Shown here piece by piece: positions 54,380-63,741 of a stretch of 64,000 nucleotides of DNA. The notes under the pieces are model-generated. The model was not told the DNA's origin. It searched no databases and saw only the letters and a program-made list of their open reading frames with translations. A program made the position numbers and the translations under genes. This DNA comes from CAZCDS01 sp964497585 (GTDB lineage Bacteria; Desulfobacterota; Desulfomonilia; Desulfomonilales; Desulfomonilaceae): contig CAZCDS010000004.1 of assembly GCA_964497585.1 (NCBI GenBank), positions 148,247 through 212,246 of the forward strand, written 5' to 3'. Position 1 is the first letter of the stretch. Every line of letters begins with the position of its first letter.

Positions 54380-55837
54380 TCAGTCCATCAAGCATGAGTC
54401 TTTTTCTACCGGCAGCAGGATAGTGACGGTCGTCCCTTCCCCTTCGTGGCTCTGGATTTCGATTCGTCCGCGATGTTTCTGAAGGATGCCGTACGTGACC
54501 GAGAGTCCCAGACCCGTTCCCTTACCGACTTCCTTCGTGGTAAAAAACGGGTCGAAGATGTGGGGAAGATTCTCATTGGCAATACCGCCCCCGTTGTCCG
54601 TCACCTCTATCTTCACGTAATCACCGTCATCAGAGAGACCGGCCCTGGTGCTGAGCCTTCCCCCCTGGGGCATGGCCTGAACGGCATTGATGAAGAGGTT
54701 GAGAAAGACCTGCTGCAGACTCTTGTAGTCCCCACATACAGAAGGGAGGGATTCGGGGATTTCTGTCACCTCGTCCACTCCTGAGAGGAGCAACTGGTTT
54801 CGCACCAGCCGCAACGTATCACCGATCACATCTCGCACGGAGACCGAAACCATCTCGGGCCGCTCAGACCTGGAGAAATCGAGAAGGTTTCTGATTATTT
54901 CAGACGCCCGGTCCGATTGCGCGAGAATGTCCTGAATCATCCCCAGCGCTTCTTCGCGGTCCAATTCATCATACTCCTCCTTGAGGGCCTCTGCGGTGAG
55001 AACGATGTTGTTGACCGGGTTGTTCAATTCGTGAGCTATTCCCGAAGTGAACGTGCCTATGGCAGATATCTTCCTGGCATGGACAAGTTGCTCCTGGCGC
55101 TCCTCCAGTTCATGAATCATTCGGTTGAAGGCACGAAACAGGGGAAGAAATTCTTCCGAATGTGTTTGCCCTTCGGGAATGGGAGTGAAATCTCCCAGCG
55201 CGATCTTCTCCATGGCTTGTTGCATTTGAACCAGGGGCCGGGTCAACAAGCGTGAGAGGTAAGCTGCCACGGCGATTCCCAGGACGACGAACAGAAGCAT
55301 GGAGACGACAAAGAGATACATGGCCTGCCGAAAGAGGGTATCTATTCGCGATCTCTCTTCTTTGGCCCACGTCGTGGCAGTGTTCAGGAGTTCCTGGCCG
55401 ACCTTTCGTAACGATTCCTCCTCCTTGGAAATACTGGCCCCTCGTCCAGGCGCCGGCTTTTCCGGTAGTCCGGATTGAAGTTCAGAAAGGCTCTGCTTAT
55501 ATCGCCTCAGCATCTCGGAGAAAGATTGTCCTTCTCGTTCCTGTTTCAGGAGCATGATGTGGCTTCTATTTTTCAAATAAAGTCCTTCGACACGGTTCAC
55601 GTACGAGAGGGCTTCCTTCAAGCTGCTGCGCTCCTTGTACAGGAAGAAGTTCTTCTCAAAGCGACGCAGTTCCAGGATATTGTTGATCAAGTCGTCGGCC
55701 ACTTCTACCAGTCGAAGTCTGCGCCCAATATCCCTGTGGACCTGAAAACTGAGGAGAGCAAAGAGAAATGTGGAGAGCAAACAGAAGAGAAACGCAACGA
55801 TGATCTTGCGTCGAATCTTGAAAGTAGCTTGCTGCAT
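54380..55837 (-). CDS. NtrB-type membrane sensor histidine kinase
   Basis: 485 residues from the ATG at 55837 (AAAGG about 10 bases upstream; the frame is open to 55954 without a signal). TM1 at 11-33, a periplasmic helical sensor of about 150 residues rich in charged heptads (like the four-helix bundle in chemoreceptor-type sensors), TM2 near 190-213, a HAMP domain (SRLLTRPLVQMQQAMEKI), phospho-acceptor in SGIAHELNNPVNNIVL, N-box LFINAVQAMPQGG, G1 DNGGGIANENL, G2 GTGLGLSVTYGIL. It pairs with the NtrC regulator just downstream. The ligand is unknown. Confidence 0.92.
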   Translation of the reverse strand: MQQATFKIRRKIIVAFLFCLLSTFLFALLSFQVHRDIGRRLRLVEVADDLINNILELRRFEKNFFLYKERSSLKEALSYVNRVEGLYLKNRSHIMLLKQEREGQSFSEMLRRYKQSLSELQSGLPEKPAPGRGASISKEEESLRKVGQELLNTATTWAKEERSRIDTLFRQAMYLFVVSMLLFVVLGIAVAAYLSRLLTRPLVQMQQAMEKIALGDFTPIPEGQTHSEEFLPLFRAFNRMIHELEERQEQLVHARKISAIGTFTSGIAHELNNPVNNIVLTAEALKEEYDELDREEALGMIQDILAQSDRASEIIRNLLDFSRSERPEMVSVSVRDVIGDTLRLVRNQLLLSGVDEVTEIPESLPSVCGDYKSLQQVFLNLFINAVQAMPQGGRLSTRAGLSDDGDYVKIEVTDNGGGIANENLPHIFDPFFTTKEVGKGTGLGLSVTYGILQKHRGRIEIQSHEGEGTTVTILLPVEKDSCLMD

Positions 55838-56641
55838 GAGGTCAACCTTTCCGTCAAAGTGCGCAAAATCCTCGAGGACGACGTGCTTCCCTGTGCTTAA
55901 GTTTATACGGATGGGCGCATTGTCCCTTAGAAATAAGTTGTTGGCAAGTCTCAATGTGATCTTGACGAGTACTAGTTGAGCATGAATTGGACATGTGCCG
56001 CTTTTTGATAGGCAGTGGCGGGTCGGTTGAGGTGGATTCCTTTGTCAAGGCAGAACACCACGTCGAGGATTATGGAAACTGCCCATGCAATCCCAGATCG
56101 GCTGGTCCGACCCAGGATTGCGAGCAGGTAGACAAACTCCTCCTTCCTGCTAATCTCGGTCATGTCCCAGGTCCAATCCTGATCCGGGCGATCAATCAAC
56201 GGCTTTTAGGACAGAGCCGGTTACTTCTGCGCCTCCTGGTCAGGACTGCTTGAACGACTCTGAGGATAGACGTCTTCTCGCCCAGCCAGGAGTCATGAGC
56301 TAGGTCTCTCCCTCGCGATTAGCCGCATGCCCGTGGCCCTTGATCCAAGCTGTCATGCGCCTCGCGGCGCAAAATCGCGTCGGGGAATGCTACTCGTCTA
56401 TCAAAAATATCAGATACCATCGTGGGCCGTTTCCCCTGTCCGAGATATATTCCGGTACATCGAAAGGCTTGACGAGACGTCCCAAGTCGGTCGATAATCG
56501 AGTTTATTTCTCGGCATGGGGTGACGGTTTGAAAACCTCCAATCAGGGCTCGTTTCTCGCAATTATCCCTGGCAAGGGGTCTGCTCTCAGTTAGGATGAG
56601 TTCACTGTCCCGTTGCAGCAGAGGCGACAAGAGTGATAGCC
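55838..56641. other. divergent intergenic region before kup
   Basis: About 800 bases containing the transposase relic at 55975-56200 and the promoters of the kinase (minus) and Kup (plus). I looked for a ydaO-type c-di-AMP riboswitch upstream of kup and did not find its conserved core. Nothing else is assigned. Confidence 0.4.
55975..56200 (-). pseudogene. rve-type transposase/integrase fragment (IS3/IS481-like)
   Basis: The minus frame encodes RPDQDWTWDMTEISRKEEFV followed by YLLAILGRTSRSGIAWAVS. This matches the start of the retroviral-integrase-type DDE core (PDQVWxxDITYI...FVYLAVILDxxSRxIVGWAxS), including the first Asp. Upstream similarity continues after a stop and downstream is lost. 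A short relic with no terminal repeats seen. Confidence 0.6.
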
Positions 56642-58591
56642 ATGTCCGAAAAGGGAACAGAGCAGATCATAGATGAGGACCCGGAGAAGCTTCGTGGGGA
56701 ACCAGCTCCCACTCCAGAACAGCCGGTCGGCAAAGGGCTGATCTTGATGGCTTTGACGGCCCTCGGAGTGGTTTTTGGCGACATCGGTACCAGTCCTCTC
56801 TATGCTCTCCGTGCTTGTTTTCTGGGCGACTATCCTATCCCCGTCACCTCCGGGAACGTGCTAGGGCTCCTTTCGCTGGTATCGTGGGCGCTCATTATTA
56901 CGATATCGATTAAGTACCTCGTATATGTGATGCGCGCGGACAACGAAGGTGAGGGTGGCATCCTCGCGCTTATGGCATTGCTGTCACCCAGGCCTAAGGG
57001 GCGTACGAAGGGGCGGTGGGTGGTTATGCTAGTGGGTGTATTCGGAGCCGCACTGCTCTACGGAGACGGTGTGATTACGCCCGCCATTTCGGTTCTCAGT
57101 GCCGTTGAAGGTCTGAAAGTGGCGGAACCTGAACTAGCCCATTTCGTTGTACCCATCACCGTTCTTATCCTGGTCCTCTTGTTTGCCGTTCAGAGGCACG
57201 GAACTGCTTTGGTCGGGTCCATATTTGGGCCGGTGATGATCATCTGGTTTCTCACGATTGCCATTCTCGGCGTCGGTGGCATAGCGCGGCATCCTCAGGT
57301 CCTTGCTTCAATCCTTCCCATTCACGGGCTCCGTTTCTTCTTGAACAACCAATGGACCGGATTCCTGATTTTGGGAGCGGTCTTTCTGGTGGTGACCGGG
57401 GGTGAAGCCCTGTACGCGGACATGGGGCACTTCACTGCCAGGACCATTCGATTTGCCTGGTTCGCTGTGGTTCTCCCGTCATTGCTCCTCAACTACTTCG
57501 GCCAGGGAGCCCTGCTTCTGTCGAGCCCCAAGGAAGTCATTCACCCATTTTTCCACCTGGCACCGGACTGGGCCTCCTTTCCGCTCGTCATTCTCGCTAC
57601 ACTGGCAACGATCATTGCCTCCCAGGCTATCATTTCCGGGGTGTTTTCACTCTCTCGGCAGGCCGCCTTCCTCGGCCTGTTTCCGCGTCTCAGAATTCTC
57701 CAGACATCCGCGAGGCAGATCGGACAGATTTACATTCCCAGCATGAATTGGTTGCTGATGATTGGTACGGTGGTTCTGGTGCTGGCGTTTCGTAATTCAG
57801 GTGGGCTGGCGGGGGCCTACGGTGTGGCGGTATCAACGACGATGGTCATTACCACGTTTCTCACGTACAAGGTGGCTCGCGAACACTGGCAATGGGGCTT
57901 GCCCGCCGCTATCCTCGTCACTGTTGGGTTCCTGTTGGTGGATCTGGCCTTTTTCGTGGCAAACATGTTTCGGGTCACGCAGGGCGGCTGGATACCCCTC
58001 TTGGTGGGAGCAATCATCTTCGGAGTCATGAACACGTGGACGCGCGGTCGCAATTTGGTGAGACATCGACTCGAGGTGGGTGCGGTCCCTCTGGATAGTT
58101 TCGTCAAGGTCATCGAGCAGGACCCTCCTCAGCGCGTGCCCGGAACTGCCGTAATCATGTCAGGCAATTCTCAACAGACGCCCCCGTTCTTGTTGCACCA
58201 ATTAAAGCTGATCCCGGTCATGCACGAAAGAGTCATCCTCCTTACCGTAATGATTGACGACGTCCCTCGAGTGGGGCGAAGACACCGGATGAAAATCAAT
58301 GTCTACGACCAAGGCGTCTCGCAGGTCCTCCTCCGTTTCGGTTTCATGGAAGAGCCCAACGTGCCGGAGATCTTGGAACAGTCCCGACAGATCGGTTCGG
58401 ACATCGATCAGGCAAGCGTTACCTATTATCTCGGAACCTACACATTAATACCGGCACGTAATCAACCCGGCATGGCGATGTGGCGCAAAAGGCTCTATGC
58501 ATTCATGGCTTCAAACACGGCTCAGCCCATCGCGGTCTTTGGGCTTCCCTACGACCGGGTAATCGAGCTCGGTATTCGGGTCGAGTTCTAA
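56642..58591 (+). CDS. kup: Kup-family potassium uptake protein
   Basis: 649 residues from the ATG at 56642 (an in-frame GTG at 56633 is possible). The hydrophilic N-terminus is followed by GVVFGDIGTSPLYALRACF, the family hallmark, then about 12 membrane helices to about residue 430 (YGDGVITPAISVLSAVEGL, GGEALYADMGHF, NYFGQGALLL) and a cytoplasmic C-terminal domain of about 200 residues. Kup proteins take up K+ with protons at low affinity. The gene is alone on its strand. The cytoplasmic part starts DSFVKVIEQDPPQRVPGTA, which is usual. Confidence 0.95.
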   Translation: MSEKGTEQIIDEDPEKLRGEPAPTPEQPVGKGLILMALTALGVVFGDIGTSPLYALRACFLGDYPIPVTSGNVLGLLSLVSWALIITISIKYLVYVMRADNEGEGGILALMALLSPRPKGRTKGRWVVMLVGVFGAALLYGDGVITPAISVLSAVEGLKVAEPELAHFVVPITVLILVLLFAVQRHGTALVGSIFGPVMIIWFLTIAILGVGGIARHPQVLASILPIHGLRFFLNNQWTGFLILGAVFLVVTGGEALYADMGHFTARTIRFAWFAVVLPSLLLNYFGQGALLLSSPKEVIHPFFHLAPDWASFPLVILATLATIIASQAIISGVFSLSRQAAFLGLFPRLRILQTSARQIGQIYIPSMNWLLMIGTVVLVLAFRNSGGLAGAYGVAVSTTMVITTFLTYKVAREHWQWGLPAAILVTVGFLLVDLAFFVANMFRVTQGGWIPLLVGAIIFGVMNTWTRGRNLVRHRLEVGAVPLDSFVKVIEQDPPQRVPGTAVIMSGNSQQTPPFLLHQLKLIPVMHERVILLTVMIDDVPRVGRRHRMKINVYDQGVSQVLLRFGFMEEPNVPEILEQSRQIGSDIDQASVTYYLGTYTLIPARNQPGMAMWRKRLYAFMASNTAQPIAVFGLPYDRVIELGIRVEF

Positions 58592-59048
58592 AGCGCGAGG
58601 TTCACGGCACCAGAAAGTCCGGAATGACAAGGTGAGCCGCGATGCCTCTTGCTGCCGACCTTCCCGAGGAAGTGAGAGAAGCGGTTCAACCTTACCGGGA
58701 GCATCTTCGGGCGCCTGCCTTCGAGCACGTGCAGAGGGAAATCCTGGGGTTCATGATTGGGCACTGGTATCAGATGGATTGTTCTCCAAGGGAATCAAAT
58801 AAGATCCGAGCCTCAAATCTCCCGTCTCGCCTTCAGCTCCTGATACGCTAATGACTCCCCCCTGAACCACCTGACGGATACTCCTGTTTCTTTCCTCGTT
58901 TGTATGCCGAAATTCACAAGACTTTCATTTTGTTTAACAAGATCCCCGTCCTGGCTGGGATGGTGAATATCCGCACCAATTCGGGTCGAAACATGCGCGA
59001 ATTCGTTCGAGGCTCAGACGTAACCGAGATTGCCGGGAAGACAGCTTT
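58592..59048. other. intergenic downstream of kup
   Basis: About 460 bases. It contains the doubtful small frame at 58642-58851. Otherwise no gene, promoter or terminator was recognised. Confidence 0.4.
58642..58851 (+). CDS. small hypothetical protein, possibly a truncated gene
   Basis: 69 residues, the first 45 of which look protein-like (DLPEEVREAVQPYREHLRAP and FEHVQREILGFMIGHWYQMD) while the C-terminal 25 do not. The ribosome site is poor (AAGGTGAGC). It may be the N-terminal stub of a transposase or other protein. It starts 50 bp after kup. Confidence 0.3.
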   Translation: MPLAADLPEEVREAVQPYREHLRAPAFEHVQREILGFMIGHWYQMDCSPRESNKIRASNLPSRLQLLIR

Positions 59049-60296
59049 CTATTTCCTCAGCCGCTCAGCCACCAACTGCAATGTGTGTACGACGTGCGGA
59101 TCGCCCTCCTCGTAGAGGTTTCCGCTCAGCGTGAGGCGGCAGCCGGGGCAGCCGGTGGCGACAAGGTCAACGTCCGCCGCCCTGATATTGCTTGTCTTGC
59201 GTGCGGTAACCCCTTTGGATATCTCCACGTGCTCGAACTGGAAAGAGCCCGCGCCGCCGCAACATTCGTCCGCCCCGACAAGTTCCGTGAAATCGATGTC
59301 GGGGAGAGCTTGCAGGAGTCGGCGCGGCTCCTCAGATATATGCATGCTCCGTACCATGTGGCAGGGATCGTGATAAGTCACCTTCCGACGTGGAGTTCCC
59401 CTTCGGTCGTCCAACTCCAGCTCCTCCAGTCGATCGGCGACGATTTGCGAAACGTCTCTCACCTTTGAGGCGACTCGCCTGGCCTTTTCCACGTCTCCAC
59501 CGAGGTCTTCCACGAGGTTCGGAATGTTTTTTTTTAGGCCTCCGCCGCAGGTGGCGCAGTCGACCACGATTGCGTCCGCGTCATCCCGATCGAAGAGCCC
59601 GAGGTTCTTCTTGACGTTGGCGAGGGCTTCCTTGCGCGCACCGCTCAAAAAGATGGGAACGGAACAGCAGACCTGGTCCTGTGGGATGACGACTTCGATT
59701 CCCAGGCTCGTGAGCACATCCACGACCGCTTGGCCCACATCCTCGTTGATAAGGTCCGTTGCGCACCCGGTGAAGTAGAGCACCCGGCCGACGCGCTTGC
59801 CCTTCGCGGGGACCGTCTCACCCATTCTCGAACGGAACGAACTGCTGTTGAATCTGGGAAGGCGATTGACCGGGATCGCGCCGAGCTTCCAACTGATGTT
59901 CAGGGGCACAATGAACGCTTCTCGGCCGATACGCCCAATCTTCGCACCGAGTCTCAGGAGCACAGGATTCTGGAGCACCCGAAAGATCACTCTTTTGGGA
60001 AGCTTCGTGCCCAACTGCTCGTGCAGTTCCATCCTCATATTCTCAAAGACCCGGTCCAGGCGAACGCCGCTCGGGCACGCGTGCGTGCAGGACTCGCAGA
60101 GAATGCAGCTCATCAGCGCTTCGTGAAGGCTTTTGGTGATGGTCAGGTCACCCTCAAGGTACTTCTTCACCATCTGCACCCGCCCGCGGGGAGCGTAGCG
60201 CTCCATCCTGGTCACCCGATAGGTTGGGCAGACCGGCTGGCACATCGCGCACTTGAGACAGCTATAAAGATCTTCTTTTATTTTGGGGGCAAACAT
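59049..60296 (-). CDS. glcF: (Fe-S)-binding oxidoreductase subunit, GlcF/heterodisulfide-reductase-D-like
   Basis: 415 residues. Two 4Fe-4S ferredoxin motifs near the N-terminus: CLKCAMCQPVCPTYR and CILCESCTHACPSG. Two CCG domains follow, with YFTGCATDLINEDVG plus VCCSVP, and TYHDPCHM plus ADECCGGAGSF and ATGCPGC. This is the composition of the glycolate oxidase iron-sulfur subunit and of lactate-utilisation subunits. It takes electrons from the FAD subunit encoded 96 bp upstream (60393-61763) and passes them to the quinone or another carrier. Substrate could be glycolate or D-lactate; the aminotransferase next door favours glycolate/glyoxylate (inference). Confidence 0.9.
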   Translation of the reverse strand: MFAPKIKEDLYSCLKCAMCQPVCPTYRVTRMERYAPRGRVQMVKKYLEGDLTITKSLHEALMSCILCESCTHACPSGVRLDRVFENMRMELHEQLGTKLPKRVIFRVLQNPVLLRLGAKIGRIGREAFIVPLNISWKLGAIPVNRLPRFNSSSFRSRMGETVPAKGKRVGRVLYFTGCATDLINEDVGQAVVDVLTSLGIEVVIPQDQVCCSVPIFLSGARKEALANVKKNLGLFDRDDADAIVVDCATCGGGLKKNIPNLVEDLGGDVEKARRVASKVRDVSQIVADRLEELELDDRRGTPRRKVTYHDPCHMVRSMHISEEPRRLLQALPDIDFTELVGADECCGGAGSFQFEHVEISKGVTARKTSNIRAADVDLVATGCPGCRLTLSGNLYEEGDPHVVHTLQLVAERLRK

Positions 60297-60392
60297 GGCG
60301 TCTTTCCGGTCTTTGCTATTTGGCGTGCTCCGCGATGGAGGGTATCGTGCGCGGGGCCGCTTTAAAAGGTGAAGTCGTTGAGCGACCGCCGC

Positions 60393-61763
60393 TCAGATGA
60401 ATTTCCCCGGATTGAGAATTCCCTTGGGATCCAGGCTCTGCTTGATGCCCTTCGTCACCGCCATGGCTACCTTGTCAAGCTCCAGATCGAGGAACTGTGC
60501 CTTAGCAAGACCGATGCCGTGCTCGCCGGAAAGGGTCCCACCCAGAGCGAGCGCCTCGCGGAAGATCTCTCCGGTTGCGGCCTCGACTCTTCCAAGCTCT
60601 TCTTCGTCGCGTTGATCGAAGAGGATCAATGGATGGAGATTCCCGTCTCCCGCGTGGGCGAGTACGCCGATCTGGACGTTGTGTTTCTCCGCGATCTCAA
60701 GGGTCTTTCGGATCATCGCCGTGAGATTGGAAACCGGAACCGTCGCATCCTCTATGACCGCATTGGGGCGCAGGCGGGCCATCACGGAAAATGCCGCTCT
60801 CCGAGCCGTCCAGAGCCGTTCAGCCTCCTCGGCCGATTTCGCGCTGACTACTCCTGATGCGCCCTTTTCCTTGAGGATTCCCTCGATCTTGTTGACTTGC
60901 CCTTCGAGACTGTCGGGATCGCCGTCCACCTCGACGAGCAGGATGGCGTCAACGTCGGTCGGGAGCCCGAGCGACGAATCAGCCTCCACCGCCTTGATCA
61001 CGACCTTGTCCATCAGTTCCAGGCCCGCAGGGACAATGCCGGCCCCGATGATTGCCGCGACCGCCTCCGAGCTGTCCTCCAGTCGGGGAAAATGGCCCAC
61101 GATCGTGCGTGATGCGGGAGGCTTGGGCACCAGACGAACCGTGATCTCCGTGACAACTCCCAGGGTGCCCTCGGAGCCGCAGAGCAGGCGGGTAAGGTCA
61201 TATCCCGTAACATTCTTGATCGCCTTTCCGCCTGTTTTGAGGATGTCGCCGTTGGCCAGGACCGCAGTAAGGCCCAGCAGATAATCCCTCGTAACCCCGT
61301 ACTTGAGCGTCTTGGGACCTCCTGCGTTGGTGCCCACGTTACCTCCGATCGTTGCTGCCTTCCAAGAGCTGGGATCGGGAGGATACATCAGACCGTACTT
61401 TGCAACCTCCTCCTGAAAGTCGAAATTGATCACGCCGGGCTGGACCCTGGCGATTCGATTTGCGGAATCGATCTCCAAGATGCTGTCCATTTTACCGAAA
61501 GCCAGAACGATGCCTCCCTTGACGGGAACGGTCTCTCCGGCGAGATTGGTTCCGGATCCCCTGGGGGTCACCGGGAGCTCCTCTCTGTAAGCCACTTTCA
61601 TGATCGCTGAGACCTCTTCGGTGGAGAGGGGAAAGAGAACGATGTCCGGACGGTGCTCTTCCACATGCGGATCCAATGAGTAAGCCACAAGATCTTCAGG
61701 CCTGTCGGTGGCTCTGTCAGCCCCGACAATGTTAATCAATTCCTTTCTTACGCCATCTTTCAT
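60393..61763 (-). CDS. glcD: FAD-linked 2-hydroxyacid oxidase subunit (GlcD/D-lactate dehydrogenase)
   Basis: 456 residues. The PCMH-type FAD-binding domain has VTPRGSGTNLAGETVPVKGG, WKAATIGGNVGTNAGGPKTL and KNVTGYDLTRLLCGSEGTLG. The C-terminal FAD-oxidase domain has VLAHAGDGNLHPLILFD and GTLSGEHGIGLAKAQFL and ends SLDPKGILNPGKFI. It oxidises glycolate or D-lactate to the 2-oxo acid. GAGGTATCATC precedes the ATG. It forms an operon with the Fe-S subunit. Confidence 0.93.
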   Translation of the reverse strand: MKDGVRKELINIVGADRATDRPEDLVAYSLDPHVEEHRPDIVLFPLSTEEVSAIMKVAYREELPVTPRGSGTNLAGETVPVKGGIVLAFGKMDSILEIDSANRIARVQPGVINFDFQEEVAKYGLMYPPDPSSWKAATIGGNVGTNAGGPKTLKYGVTRDYLLGLTAVLANGDILKTGGKAIKNVTGYDLTRLLCGSEGTLGVVTEITVRLVPKPPASRTIVGHFPRLEDSSEAVAAIIGAGIVPAGLELMDKVVIKAVEADSSLGLPTDVDAILLVEVDGDPDSLEGQVNKIEGILKEKGASGVVSAKSAEEAERLWTARRAAFSVMARLRPNAVIEDATVPVSNLTAMIRKTLEIAEKHNVQIGVLAHAGDGNLHPLILFDQRDEEELGRVEAATGEIFREALALGGTLSGEHGIGLAKAQFLDLELDKVAMAVTKGIKQSLDPKGILNPGKFI

Positions 61764-62127
61764 GATGATACCTCATGATGGAGTTCGTAAGTCGAATCGG
61801 TTGCCCGTCCGGCACCGGCGCTGAATCCCACCCGGCTGGCAACGACCGGAAATGTGATGGGTTGTCTGCTGTTTCGCGACCGGATCCCCTGCGGGGCCAT
61901 CCCCGGAAAAAAATTAATCATATTCAAAAAGAAGGCAAGATTCAAGCGCCGTCGACTGCGATTTCCACACCGCTCAAGGAGCACGTAGCATCCTTCGGGC
62001 GGCCGAGCGGCACCTCCGGAACGTAGTTGAAATTGCGTCCGCGGATACGTATGATAGGAATCGGCTTCTCTTGAAACGGCTGCATGGCCTCACTTTCGAG
62101 AAAATCTCAGGGGGAAGGCGGATTCAC
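61764..62127. other. divergent intergenic region between glcD and the aminotransferase
   Basis: 364 bases holding both divergent promoters and a possible small minus-strand gene at 61942-62085. No consensus boxes assigned. Confidence 0.4.
61942..62085 (-). CDS. possible 47-residue leader protein
   Basis: ATG at 62085 gives a short, non-repetitive, protein-like product (EKPIPIIRIRGRNFNYVPEV then PLGRPKDATCSLSGVEIAVD). A GAGG lies only two bases before the ATG, which is too close for a good ribosome site. It lies upstream of glcD on the same strand. No family recognised; could be chance. Confidence 0.28.
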   Translation of the reverse strand: MQPFQEKPIPIIRIRGRNFNYVPEVPLGRPKDATCSLSGVEIAVDGA

Positions 62128-63288
62128 ATGGGAAATAAAATTCCTAAGACGAATGAGTCTCATCGATTGCAGACATCTTCACTGGACATGCCCCCACGGC
62201 TCCTGTTGGGCCCAGGCCCCTCCAACTATCATCCGAGGGTGCGACAGGCGCTGGCTATCAACGAAGTCGGGCATCTCGATCCGACCTTTATCAGCCTCAT
62301 GAACGAAGTCCAGGAGCTGCTGCGCTACGTGTGGCAAACGGACAATGAGTTCACCATTCCCGTGAGCGGCACGGGCAGCTCCGCCATGGAAGCGACCTTG
62401 GCAAACACCGTGGAGCCGGGTGACGTGGTCCTGATCGGAGTAAACGGGTACTTCGGCGAACGGCTCTGTGACATGGCATCAAGGTACGGCGCGCAGGTGC
62501 GTCGCATGGAAAAACTCTGGGGTGAGGTCTTTACCTTAGAAGAGATCCGGTCCGCGCTCGACGCGAACAAACCCGCGATTCTCGGTCTTATCCACGCGGA
62601 AACCTCCACAGGCGCGCTCCAGCCGATGGAGGGGATCGGCGCCCTGTGCCGGGAATCCGACTGCTTGCTGTTGCTGGACACGGTGACGAGCATTGGAGGC
62701 GTTCCCATCCTGCTCGACGAGTGGCAGGTCGACCTCGCGTACGCGGGAAGCCAGAAATGCCTGAGCTGCCCTCCCGGCATCGCTCCGCTGACCATGGGGC
62801 CTCGGGCCCTAGCAAAGCTCAACAACCGGAAGTCCAAGGTGCCCAACTGGTACCTCGACATGACCCTGGTCGGTAAGTATTGGGGTACCGAACGGACCTA
62901 CCACCATACCGCGCCCGTCAACATGAACTACGCACTCCGGGAAGCCCTGCGCCTCGTGGCCGAAGAGGGACTTGAGAACCGCTGGACGCGTCACCGGGAA
63001 AACGCGGAACTGCTTTGGGGAGGGCTCGCGCAGCTCGGTATAGGCTGCCATGTCACCAAGGAGCACCGCCTGCCGAGCCTGACCACCGCGCTGGTCCCCG
63101 ACGGCACCGACAGCAAAGCGGTGAGCGTCCACCTCCTGCAGAACTACAACATCGAGATGGCCGCGGGCCTGGGACAACTTGCGGGCAAGGTCTGGCGCAT
63201 CGGCCTCATGGGCTTCAACAGCCGCCGAGAAAACGTCACGCTCCTGCTCGGAGCCCTGGAGAGGGCGCTGGCCGCGGTTCGAGGGTGA
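62128..63288 (+). CDS. class V aminotransferase, alanine/serine-glyoxylate type
   Basis: 386 residues from the ATG at 62128 (GGAAGG about 9 bases upstream; the frame opens at 62071). LLLGPGPSNYHPRVRQAL and GSGTSSME-like SGTGSSAMEATLAN mark the family. HAETSTGALQ and LLLDTVTSIGGVP contain the cofactor-binding Asp, and YAGSQKCLSCPPG carries the pyridoxal-phosphate lysine. The C-terminus has WRIGLMGFNSR. The enzyme transfers an amino group to glyoxylate, making glycine. Located divergently from the glycolate oxidase genes, it would use their product. Confidence 0.93.
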   Translation: MGNKIPKTNESHRLQTSSLDMPPRLLLGPGPSNYHPRVRQALAINEVGHLDPTFISLMNEVQELLRYVWQTDNEFTIPVSGTGSSAMEATLANTVEPGDVVLIGVNGYFGERLCDMASRYGAQVRRMEKLWGEVFTLEEIRSALDANKPAILGLIHAETSTGALQPMEGIGALCRESDCLLLLDTVTSIGGVPILLDEWQVDLAYAGSQKCLSCPPGIAPLTMGPRALAKLNNRKSKVPNWYLDMTLVGKYWGTERTYHHTAPVNMNYALREALRLVAEEGLENRWTRHRENAELLWGGLAQLGIGCHVTKEHRLPSLTTALVPDGTDSKAVSVHLLQNYNIEMAAGLGQLAGKVWRIGLMGFNSRRENVTLLLGALERALAAVRG

Positions 63289-63741
63289 GAGGCGCCTCTT
63301 CCGAGCGCCCAGAGTCGCGTCATCCGGAGGTACATCAGATTTCATCTCGGCTGTTTTCTCAGGACAAGGGGTGGCAGTGAACAGTCCCTGAGCTTCCGCG
63401 GAGTTCACTGGAAATCCTCATCGCATCCCATGGGCTCCTCCCCCACCTCCAAGCTTATGAGTTCCCCGCCCGTCGGCCCAACGATCGCTTTTGTCCGTGT
63501 CTCGAATGGTCCCGGCCCCCTTCACCTGGTTTTCTTGCGCGTCTCTTCAAACGCCTCAGCGACAGACCATTGGCAACTAACTAGGATATAATATACTAAA
63601 CCTATACCATAATTTGACCTTGTGGCATTCCGTTGACTCGTGTAGACACATGATGCCATAGGGGCAACTCATTTTGTGCGCAGTCCTTTGGCCGCAGACA
63701 GCCGACTTGAAGCGTTTCGGCCGATCACATGTCCCCACTTG
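63289..63741. other. intergenic, no gene seen
   Basis: About 450 bases after the aminotransferase. An AT-rich patch (ATATAATATACTAAA near 63585-63600) could be a promoter but no gene follows it on the plus strand. Nothing else assigned. Confidence 0.4.

Noticed and set aside
56220..56641. Possible c-di-AMP (ydaO) riboswitch before kup
   Set aside because: The conserved core sequences of that riboswitch could not be found in the leader.
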